Assembly (NCBI GenBank): GCA_947624275.1
Contig: CANQJR010000005.1
Coordinates: forward strand, 1-34,150
Reading direction: 5' to 3'
Origin: an uncultured Bacilli bacterium
GTDB taxonomy: Bacteria; Bacillota_I; Bacilli_A; RF39; UBA660
DNA: 34,150 nucleotides
Shown here: in pieces, positions 26,360 through 34,150 of the stretch
Position numbering within the stretch: the stretch's first letter is position 1
Layout of the letters: the number at the start of each line of letters is the position of its first letter
Notes under the pieces: model-generated
The model's input: only the letters and a program-made list of their open reading frames with translations
The model's database searches: none
Told to the model about the DNA's origin: nothing
Position numbers and translations under genes: made by a program

Positions 26360-27227
26360 TAGAAAACCTCGTCACGATGCCACAGGGCAAGATGAGATCA
26401 CTATCTTTAATTGGGATTCCAATCTCTTCCGAATATATTGACCCCTTATGAGTTCGACCAACAGTCAGTTTTAAAATGTTGACAAAAATATCTTTGGATA
26501 GACCAGTAGAATAAGAATTGATGATGAAGAACAACGGTTCAGCAACCAATAGATTATCACATAGGGAAACTAATTGGTACAAATCTTTGGTGATGTCCCA
26601 AATCTCACCATTATTGCCACGTCCATATGATGGTGGATCCATGATGATGGCATCGTATTTATTCCCTCTTCGAATCTCCCTTTTGACAAATTTGATGACG
26701 TCATCGACAATATAGCGAATTGGTCTATCCTCCAAATGACTAGCTTTGACATTTTCTTTAGCCCAATCGACCATGCCACGCGACGAATCGACGTGAACGA
26801 CACTCGCTCCCGCTTTTAAACAGGCAACACTTGCTCCGCCAGTATATGCAAACAGATTTAGAACCTTTACTTCTCTATTAGTCCTTTTTATTTTTTCCAT
26901 CATATAATCCCAATTTACAGCTTGTTCAGGAAATAAACCAGTATGTTTAAAACCCATCTGTTTGATATTGAAAGTCAAATCTTTATAATTGATGCGCCAA
27001 CTCGCAGGGGTCTTTTTTAAATTTTCCCAGTTTCCTCCACCCTTATTACTGCGATGATAATGACTATTTATGCCAACATATTTATCGATTAAATTGCCAT
27101 TATCCCAAATGATTTGTGGATCTGGTCTAAGCAATAAAACATCGCCCCATCTCTCCAATTTTTCACCATTTGAACAATCGATCAGTTCATAATCTTTCCA
27201 ATCACTTGCTAAAAGCATATCTATCAC
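26349..27227 (-). CDS. Class I SAM-dependent RNA methyltransferase (COG1092/RlmI-like)
   Basis: VLNLFAYTGGASVACLKAGASVVHVDSSRGMVDWAKENV, IMDPPSYGRG. Confidence 0.88.
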   Translation of the reverse strand: MIDMLLASDWKDYELIDCSNGEKLERWGDVLLLRPDPQIIWDNGNLIDKYVGINSHYHRSNKGGGNWENLKKTPASWRINYKDLTFNIKQMGFKHTGLFPEQAVNWDYMMEKIKRTNREVKVLNLFAYTGGASVACLKAGASVVHVDSSRGMVDWAKENVKASHLEDRPIRYIVDDVIKFVKREIRRGNKYDAIIMDPPSYGRGNNGEIWDITKDLYQLVSLCDNLLVAEPLFFIINSYSTGLSKDIFVNILKLTVGRTHKGSIYSEEIGIPIKDSDLILPCGIVTRFSNDE

Positions 27228-27256
27228 CGAGATAATTATATCACATTCTCCAAAGA

Positions 27257-27285
27257 AAAAATCTAGTCAAGTTAACTAGATTGTT
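27257..27285 (-). terminator. Terminator of the pfl operon
   Basis: Minus AATCTAGTTAACTTGACTAGATTTTTTC. Confidence 0.7.
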
Positions 27286-28003
27286 CAAAGTCTTCCATAA
27301 ATTTTTGATACAATTCATCACACTTCTCTTTATCCATCGGTTCTAAGTCACCTAGAGGATAATCGATATTCAATTCTTTATATTTGCTCTTGGCCAAAGT
27401 GTGATATGGCAAAAACTCTATTTTTTCAATATTGGAAGCAATTATGTTGGTCTTGATAAAGACCTTTAAACGCTCCATGTATTCATCATTGTCCATGATG
27501 CCAGGTACGATTACTTGACGCACCCAGAATTTTTTATTCATGCGATTGGCCACTTCTAAAAACTTGAAAACTTCTTCTATATCGCCACCGGTCAAATCTT
27601 TATACCCTTCACTATCGACATGTTTGACATCAAAAATGATCAGATCGACATTTTTAAGAATTTCTTCATATTTGCCAACGCCGATTCCAGCTGTATCTAA
27701 AGCGACATGTATTCGTTCTTTCTTTAAAAGACGACACATCTCGATTAAAAAGTCAGCTTGTAAAAGAGGTTCACCTCCGGAAAAAGTAACTCCTCCTTTT
27801 CCTCTTCGGAAATACGGTTTAAAACGAAGTAACTTGCGCAAGAGAAAATCACTATCGATATTATCTTCTTTCTTCGTCCAACCTTCAGGATTATGACAAT
27901 ATTTGCAGCGTAATCTGCATCCATTTAAAAAGACAACAGCGCGAATTCCAGGACCGTCGACTAGTCCAAAAGATTCGACTGAACTTACATTACCTCTTAC
28001 CAT
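27272..28003 (-). CDS. pflA: Pyruvate formate-lyase-activating enzyme
   Basis: GIRAVVFLNGCRLRCKYCHNPEGW radical SAM; VTFSGGEPLLQ. Confidence 0.95.
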   Translation of the reverse strand: MVRGNVSSVESFGLVDGPGIRAVVFLNGCRLRCKYCHNPEGWTKKEDNIDSDFLLRKLLRFKPYFRRGKGGVTFSGGEPLLQADFLIEMCRLLKKERIHVALDTAGIGVGKYEEILKNVDLIIFDVKHVDSEGYKDLTGGDIEEVFKFLEVANRMNKKFWVRQVIVPGIMDNDEYMERLKVFIKTNIIASNIEKIEFLPYHTLAKSKYKELNIDYPLGDLEPMDKEKCDELYQKFMEDFEQSS

Positions 28004-30240
28004 TACATCTTCTCATGAAAAGTACGAGCAATTACTTCTTCTTGTTGTTTTCTCGTCAAGCGATTGAAACGTACTGCATAACCAGAAACGCGAATGGTTA
28101 AAAGTGGATATTTTTCAGGATGATCCATGGCATCAATAAGCGTTTCACGGTTTAAGACATTGACGTTCAAATGATGCGCATCTTGAACAAAATATCCCTC
28201 CAATAGAGATACCAAATTGTCGACTTGTTCCTCTTTGGTCTTTCCAAGAGAATTTGGTACGATGGAGAATGTATTAGAAATACCATCTTTACAACAATTT
28301 CCATATTCCAACTTAGCAACAGAATTCAAACTGGCGATGGCTCCACTACTATCACGACCGTGCATTGGGTTAGCACCTGGGGCAAAAGGGACACCTGCTT
28401 TACGACCATCTGGTGATGAACCAGTCTTACCACCATAGACGACATTTGACGTAATTGTCAATACGCTCATCGTCGGTTCAGCTCCACGATATGTCGGATG
28501 TTTTTTCAATTCCGAGTACATCTTTTCCAAAATTTCTTTGGCGATGTCATCAACGCGATCATCATCATTTCCATATTTAGGGAAGTCACCCTCGATTTCA
28601 AAATCAATCGCAATGCCATCCTCATTTCTGATCGGTTTGACTTTGGCATATTTGATGGCCGATAAACTATCAGCTGCGACTGATAATCCCGCAACACCAT
28701 AGGCCATATAGCGATGGACATCAGTGTCGTGCAAAGCCATTTGGCCAGCTTCATAAGCATATTTATCATGCATGTAGTGAATGATATTGACGCTATCAGA
28801 ATAAATTTTGGCTACTTTTTCTAACATTTTAAAATATGCAGTGCGAACTTTATCATAATCTAAAACTTCGTCAGTCATTTTTTCAAATCCCGGAATGACC
28901 AATTGGTTTGTCATCTCATCGATTCCACCATTAATAGAATATAGCAATGATTTAACTAAGTTACAACGCGCTCCAAAAAACTGCATGTCTTTACCGAGAC
29001 GCATCGCCGATACACAACAAGCGATGGCATAATCATCACCATAGATAGGTCGCATCAAGTCATCATTTTCATATTGAACGGCATCAGTATCAATCGATAT
29101 TCCAGCACAGAACTCTTTGAAACTTTCAGGTAGATGTTCACTCCAAAGAATTGTCATATTTGGTTCTGGTGATGGATGAAGATTGTGCAATGTGTTCACA
29201 ATTCGATAACTCGTTTTAGTGACCATGCTCTGTCCACTATTATTGACACCACCAATTGAACAAGTTACCCAAGTTGGATCACCAGTAAACAACTCATCAT
29301 AATCAGGAGTGCGCAAATGTCTTACCAAGCGCAATTTGATGACGAATTGATCAATTAATTCTTGTGCCTCTTCTTCAGTTATCAATCCCTGTTTTAAATC
29401 TCTTTCAATATATATGTCAAAGAAAGCATCGACACGTCCCAAACTCATAGCTGCGCCATTGTTCTCTTTGACGCTTGCCAAATAACCAAAATAAGTCCAT
29501 TGAATGGCCTCTTTGGCATTTTTAGCGGGAACGGAGATGTCAAATCCATACTTTTGAGCCATCTTTTTGATGTCGTCTAAAGCGCGATACTGCATCGATA
29601 TCTCTTCACGGATACGAATTAGTTCATCACTCATATGACCAGTTGACTGATATTCGTTCTCCCATTCTTCTTTCTTCTTCTCCATCAAGTAATCGATACC
29701 ATAAAGGGCCACACGACGATAGTCACCGATGATGCGCCCACGTCCATAGGCATCAGGAAGCCCTGTCAACAGACCGACATGACGCGCTATTCTTATTTCT
29801 TTGGTATAGGCATCAAATACTCCTTGATTGTGACTCTTGCGATATTCATTAAAATATTTATCAACATTTTTATCCAATTCATAGCCATATGCTTTCAACT
29901 CTTCATAGACCATTCTAATGCCACCATAAGGATTTACCATTCGCTTAAGAGGGGCATCGGTTTGAAGTCCTACTATTACATCATCATCTTCAGATATATA
30001 ACCGGCTTCAAAACTATTGATACCTGACATGTGAACAGTATCAATGTCTAAAACATGTTTCTTTCCTTCTTCTAAAATCAATTCTTCGTAACGATTCAAA
30101 ACTCTTAAAGTCTTTTCGGTCGGTTTAACTAAAAATGACTCATCATCATTATAGGGACAATAATTGTTTTGAATGAAATTGCGAACATTGATTTCTCTAG
30201 TCCACTCACCTTCTTGAAATCCTTTCCATTCTTCTCTCAT
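28003..30240 (-). CDS. pflB: Formate C-acetyltransferase (pyruvate formate-lyase)
   Basis: [23 protein letters not shown] active site; C-terminal [14 protein letters not shown] glycyl-radical motif. Confidence 0.97.
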   Translation of the reverse strand: MREEWKGFQEGEWTREINVRNFIQNNYCPYNDDESFLVKPTEKTLRVLNRYEELILEEGKKHVLDIDTVHMSGINSFEAGYISEDDDVIVGLQTDAPLKRMVNPYGGIRMVYEELKAYGYELDKNVDKYFNEYRKSHNQGVFDAYTKEIRIARHVGLLTGLPDAYGRGRIIGDYRRVALYGIDYLMEKKKEEWENEYQSTGHMSDELIRIREEISMQYRALDDIKKMAQKYGFDISVPAKNAKEAIQWTYFGYLASVKENNGAAMSLGRVDAFFDIYIERDLKQGLITEEEAQELIDQFVIKLRLVRHLRTPDYDELFTGDPTWVTCSIGGVNNSGQSMVTKTSYRIVNTLHNLHPSPEPNMTILWSEHLPESFKEFCAGISIDTDAVQYENDDLMRPIYGDDYAIACCVSAMRLGKDMQFFGARCNLVKSLLYSINGGIDEMTNQLVIPGFEKMTDEVLDYDKVRTAYFKMLEKVAKIYSDSVNIIHYMHDKYAYEAGQMALHDTDVHRYMAYGVAGLSVAADSLSAIKYAKVKPIRNEDGIAIDFEIEGDFPKYGNDDDRVDDIAKEILEKMYSELKKHPTYRGAEPTMSVLTITSNVVYGGKTGSSPDGRKAGVPFAPGANPMHGRDSSGAIASLNSVAKLEYGNCCKDGISNTFSIVPNSLGKTKEEQVDNLVSLLEGYFVQDAHHLNVNVLNRETLIDAMDHPEKYPLLTIRVSGYAVRFNRLTRKQQEEVIARTFHEKM

Positions 30241-30417
30241 GACGTACCTCCTATTATCCTAATCATCATATCATATTTACGTTTGTTTTACTATAATGTA
30301 TTTTAAATTTGACATTGTTATTATGTACAATTAACACAATATTATTTTATAAATAATTGAATATGTATTTTAAAGATGATTTCTATTATGTTATAATATC
30401 TACAAGTGGAGGAAATT

Positions 30418-30831
30418 ATGGAAAATAAAAACACTACCAAAGACTCTCTCAAAGACGTTGATTTCAATATTTTATGGGAAGGAAAACCCTGTGGTCTACT
30501 CCAAAGGTTTTTGACTAAGATCAAATTAAATTTTACGACTTATCAAATAACTAAAGATGAACTGATAATAATCACTGGTTTTTTCAAGAGAAGACTCAAT
30601 TCTTGTGAACTATATCTATTAAAAGATCCAGATTTGACTGATAACATCTATCAAAGACTTTTGGACATAAGCACCATAACAGTCACAGTCGATACGCATA
30701 CTGATGGTTCTGGTCCAAAATACATAAAACTCAAGAATATTCAAGACGGATCTAAGGTGCGCAAGTTATTGCGTGATGCCATTGAAAGAGATGTCATGGA
30801 AAGAAAAATAAGTTACTTTGATAAAGTATAA
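30418..30831 (+). CDS. Small protein with PH-like domain
   Basis: ITKDELIIITGFFKRRLNSCELYLLKDPDLTDNIYQRLLDISTITVTVDTHTDGSG resembles bacterial PH domains; GGAGG SD before ATG 30418. Confidence 0.6.
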   Translation: MENKNTTKDSLKDVDFNILWEGKPCGLLQRFLTKIKLNFTTYQITKDELIIITGFFKRRLNSCELYLLKDPDLTDNIYQRLLDISTITVTVDTHTDGSGPKYIKLKNIQDGSKVRKLLRDAIERDVMERKISYFDKV

Positions 30832-30855
30832 AAGAGAACGATGTTCTCTTTTTCA
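30830..30855. terminator. Bidirectional-looking terminator
   Basis: AAAGAGAAC-gat-GTTCTCTTTTTC. Confidence 0.75.
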
Positions 30856-30858
30856 TTT

Positions 30859-31521
30859 TCACAATTTTAATGTCTTAATCATTTCAAAGACATCATCATC
30901 GATGTGAGAAATGTTGGTATTGTCCAAAATTAGTGACAACACTAAACACTTTCCATCATTAGTGTAGACATAATAGGTCTTACCCCTATTCCTCTTTTCA
31001 GTGACATCTTGGAAATCAGCCGTAAAATAATAATAATCAGTTCCAACGAGCGGTTTGATGTCCGCCATTATATTGGTGTAGATGACATTTGGCGTCTTGC
31101 CGAATTGTGTCAATTGGAGTTGATACAGATTTTCACGCATTTCATAGTCATCTAAATTGATATCTATTTTGATGATCTTTGATGCGAAAACTAAATAAGT
31201 AGAAGTCCCATTATTGTATTTCAAAGTTAGGTTGTCATTTCCTTCAACTTCATATTCATGCCATTTTTTAAAAAAGTAATCCACCATGAAATCACCATTG
31301 TCATAATTGACGATTTTGAGATTATATTTATGATTAGTAAAAATGGCAATGGACACGATTAACAATAAAATTGCTGTCATCGCAAGCGCACTACAAAGCA
31401 TCTTTAATCTCGAATGTTTCGCATCAATTGGACGATTATCGATGTACATGCCGCAAGTTGGACAAGGCCTATTCACATCTTTGATCAATGTACCACATTT
31501 TTCACAACGCATTTCGTTCAC
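30859..31521 (-). CDS. Zinc-ribbon single-TM protein of unknown function
   Basis: MRCEKCGTLI...CPTCGMY zinc ribbon followed by TM and extracytoplasmic domain. Confidence 0.7.
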   Translation of the reverse strand: MNEMRCEKCGTLIKDVNRPCPTCGMYIDNRPIDAKHSRLKMLCSALAMTAILLLIVSIAIFTNHKYNLKIVNYDNGDFMVDYFFKKWHEYEVEGNDNLTLKYNNGTSTYLVFASKIIKIDINLDDYEMRENLYQLQLTQFGKTPNVIYTNIMADIKPLVGTDYYYFTADFQDVTEKRNRGKTYYVYTNDGKCLVLSLILDNTNISHIDDDVFEMIKTLKL

Positions 31522-31652
31522 CTATTATAACAATAACACATTTTGACATATCGATAGACAATATTATTGAACTATATGACATTTTTACATCACTTTGACA
31601 TTTGATAAATTCATTTTTATGTTAGAATATTAATAGGATGTGATAAAAATAT

Positions 31653-32261
31653 ATGTTATTTATAACGCGAAGAAGTGAAAAAGTTAAGAAGAATTTACAG
31701 AAATATCGCAACACAAAATTCAATTATGAAAATTTTATAAGTGAGTATTACATCGATGAAGATGGCAATTCCTATATATCGACCAAAGTCAATTCCATAG
31801 ATGATATAATATCTCCTCATTCCATCAAAAACTATGAATGGGTCAATTTGGAGTTTGTCAATTATGTCGAAAACGTAGCTAACTACATTCCCATCGAAGA
31901 ATCAATCGTCTTAGAAATTTGTGGTTGTAAATTCACTGATGAAGAACAGAAGTTGATCAAAAAAGTACTGACTACCTACTTCGGTTTAAAATTGGGTGAT
32001 GCTATAATCGACGTCAACATCAACAGAAAAAGAGCGATGATTTTATTGACTTTTGGAATTATAATTTTACTCATCTTTTCTCTTTTGAGTTTTACTAAAA
32101 TAGTATCGACATTTACTGAACTGATCGTTTTGGGATTATGGTTTTTCATATGGGAATACTTAGACGTCCGCCTTTTAGAGGGAAGCAATTTGAGTGTCAA
32201 GAAAATAGAGGCCGCGCAATTGGCCAATTTAAAAATAATCTTTAACGAAGAACAAAAATGA
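31653..32261 (+). CDS. Hypothetical protein with two TM helices near C-terminus
   Basis: 202 aa ORF with upstream AGGATGTG; hydrophobic segments after residue ~125. Confidence 0.6.
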   Translation: MLFITRRSEKVKKNLQKYRNTKFNYENFISEYYIDEDGNSYISTKVNSIDDIISPHSIKNYEWVNLEFVNYVENVANYIPIEESIVLEICGCKFTDEEQKLIKKVLTTYFGLKLGDAIIDVNINRKRAMILLTFGIIILLIFSLLSFTKIVSTFTELIVLGLWFFIWEYLDVRLLEGSNLSVKKIEAAQLANLKIIFNEEQK

Positions 32262-32272
32262 GAAAACGAACA

Positions 32273-33103
32273 TCATTTTCTCAACCAATAGAAATTAGAT
32301 TTTTGAGCACCCCAAGGATAATTTAAAAGATTATCCTTTTTATTATCAATAATTATCTCGGTCAAATAATCATTATTACTAAAAGCATCTTCTGCGATAT
32401 TTTTGATGTTGTTAGAGAGATATAATTCCACTAGATAATTATTTTTAAAAGCATCTTTTTTTATCTGTTCAACAGTCTTCGGAATGGTAATAGCTATTAT
32501 GTCGTTATCGGCAAAACTCTGTTCACCAATTATTTTTAAATCGGTTTTTTCTACGCTTTCAGGAATGATGACACTGCTGCGCATTTTGCCACCATAACTG
32601 ATAATTTCACTATGATCAATCGTACCATCTTCTCTAACTCGATAGAAAAAGGCATCTTCATCGGCCAATTGATTATTGTTAAAGCAGGCGTTACCATAAA
32701 CGACACCTTTTCGCATCTTCAATGAGCTAATTTTATTATTGCTGAAAGCTCCTGTACCAATCGTTTTCACACTGTCCGGTATTTCCACCCTCGTCATATT
32801 GTTATTGGCAAAAGCATATGAGCCTATCGCCGTAATAGTATCGGGAATAATCACGCTATCAATGCCCAAATCGGCAAACGCATAATCGGCAATTTCGGTA
32901 ACAGTCACCCCATCAATCGTTTGTGGAATGATGACATTGCCACTTCCTTCATACTTGATGATGCGCGTACCTTCCATTTGAAAACCGTCATGGGAAAAGA
33001 ACAGATATGGCGTTTTCTCTTGATAGATATTAAATATTTTTAATAGTAAAAAGGTACATAGAATGAGCACTATCATTACATAAACATTAAATTTTTTATT
33101 CAT
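32273..33103 (-). CDS. BspA-like leucine-rich-repeat (LRR_5) membrane-anchored protein
   Basis: Repeats such as VIIPDTITAIGSYAFANNNMTRVEIPDSVKTIGTGAFSNNKISSL; N-terminal TM. Confidence 0.85.
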   Translation of the reverse strand: MNKKFNVYVMIVLILCTFLLLKIFNIYQEKTPYLFFSHDGFQMEGTRIIKYEGSGNVIIPQTIDGVTVTEIADYAFADLGIDSVIIPDTITAIGSYAFANNNMTRVEIPDSVKTIGTGAFSNNKISSLKMRKGVVYGNACFNNNQLADEDAFFYRVREDGTIDHSEIISYGGKMRSSVIIPESVEKTDLKIIGEQSFADNDIIAITIPKTVEQIKKDAFKNNYLVELYLSNNIKNIAEDAFSNNDYLTEIIIDNKKDNLLNYPWGAQKSNFYWLRK

Positions 33104-33203
33104 ATTAAATTAGATGAAAGCAATTGTAAAAAATGCATAATTCTTTATCAAATTGTATAAACGAAATAATTTTGTTCATCATATATTTGAAAGGAAGATT
33201 GAG

Positions 33204-33641
33204 ATGAAAGATCGAAATGAGTTATTAGAATACATATATCAAACTGTTGATATGGGAAAGAACAGTTTAACTACTCTGTTAAATGCTTTAGAGGATAGAG
33301 ATAATAAAATTAAAAAAACTGTCGAAAAGCAAAAAGAAGAATATGAAAACTTCTATAAAGAAAGTGAGAAGTTATTGAAAAAAAACAAAGTAAAACCCAA
33401 ATCTAAAGGTATGATGGCAGATATGATGAGTACTATGGGTATCAACATGAATGTGATGAAGGACAACAGCGATTCTAAAATGGCCGAAATGATTCTTCAA
33501 GGATTGACGATGGGAATTGTCGAAATGGAGAAAAAGATTAAAGATTATGAGGATGAAGTTGACAAAGATGTATTAAAGTTGGCCAAAAACGTTTTGAAAT
33601 TCCAAGAAAAAAGTATTGAAGAAATCAAAGAATATTTATAA
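33204..33641 (+). CDS. Hypothetical coiled-coil protein
   Basis: AAAGGAAGA SD before ATG 33204; Lys/Glu-rich heptad-like sequence. Confidence 0.6.
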   Translation: MKDRNELLEYIYQTVDMGKNSLTTLLNALEDRDNKIKKTVEKQKEEYENFYKESEKLLKKNKVKPKSKGMMADMMSTMGINMNVMKDNSDSKMAEMILQGLTMGIVEMEKKIKDYEDEVDKDVLKLAKNVLKFQEKSIEEIKEYL

Positions 33642-33728
33642 AAATATTTTCATTCTCTTTTGATTAGTTCGTATTGTTTACGATATTAATATCTCAAATT
33701 TTTGAACATAATAATATTGGTGATGTAT

Positions 33729-34007
33729 ATGACTAAGAGCAATGACTTTTATGAACGTACAGAATTTATTAAGACGATTAAATATAATCTTCGCAGAATT
33801 ACAAAAGAGAATCATTTAACTGTCAATGAATTATCATTGAAAATTGATTTACAATTTCAATCATTGGCTGATATGGAAAGTATGACTTTGATTGAGAGAT
33901 ATCCATCTCTGGAGACGTTGAGAAGAATTTGTATTGCGACGAATACCGATATAGATGAATTTTTCAAACCGATTCCTGAAAAAGAAAAAGAAAAGATTTC
34001 TAAATGA
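33729..34007 (+). CDS. XRE-family helix-turn-helix protein
   Basis: IKTIKYNLRRITKENHLTVNELSLKIDLQFQSLADMES...PSLETLRRICIATNTDIDEFF. Confidence 0.75.
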   Translation: MTKSNDFYERTEFIKTIKYNLRRITKENHLTVNELSLKIDLQFQSLADMESMTLIERYPSLETLRRICIATNTDIDEFFKPIPEKEKEKISK

Positions 34008-34024
34008 AGAGAAATCTTTTTTTT
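33993..34024 (+). terminator. Terminator overlapping the HTH gene stop codon
   Basis: AAAGATTTCT-aaatgaag-AGAAATCTTTTTTTT. Confidence 0.75.
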
Positions 34025-34032
34025 ATAAATAA

Positions 34033-34053
34033 AAAAGTTAGAATGCTCTAACT
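34033..34053 (-). terminator. Terminator downstream of the tRNA-Pro transcript
   Basis: Minus GAGTTAGAGCATTCTAACTTTTTT. Confidence 0.65.
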
Positions 34054-34065
34054 CATGAACTAATA

Positions 34066-34142
34066 TGGTCGAGAAGACAGGATTTGAACCTGCAACCCCC
34101 TGGTCCCAAACCAGGTGCTCTACCAAATTGAGCCACTTCTCG
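34066..34142 (-). tRNA. tRNA-Pro (UGG)
   Basis: CGAGAAGTGGCTCAATTTGGTAGAGCACCTGG-TTTGGGA-CCAGG...GCAGGTTCAAATCCTGTCTTCTCGACCA. Confidence 0.94.
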
Positions 34143-34150
34143 GACTGGTG

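Noticed and set aside
33857-34126. 89-aa - strand ORF
   Set aside because: Overlaps tRNA-Pro (VAGSNPV tRNA read-through artefact) and the HTH gene.
1-34150. Mobile elements or prophage
   Set aside because: No transposase, integrase, phage structural gene or flanking target-site duplication recognised.

Overview
This is a low-GC Bacilli-like (Firmicutes/Mollicutes-relative) chromosomal window. Most genes are on the minus strand. Recognisable content: an rlmN-prpC-prkC-rsgA-rpe block, a cysteine desulfurase with thioredoxin/CcdA redox genes, a YfhO-GtrA fusion, licD, efp, rpmG (L33), a PBP2, nfo, rluA, a COG1092 methyltransferase, pflA/pflB and three tRNAs. Sporulation-associated genes are scattered through it: a GerMN-domain protein, a gerE homologue missed by the ORF track, spoIIIAH and spoVS. 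Two observations stand out. (1) 13985-14330 (+) carries a 25-aa hydrophobic peptide ORF in an mRNA-like unit. Its SD lies in a GAAA-capped hairpin, and a 12-nt 5'UTR segment is perfectly complementary to the 3' terminator arm. It has tandem 3' hairpins with a repeated arm, and overall resembles a hok/AapA-type fold-back type I toxin mRNA. (2) The gerE homologue at 15661-15883 (-) is split by a 7-A homopolymer that shifts the conserved HTH out of frame with its conserved N-terminus. No CRISPR array, transposase or phage module was found.
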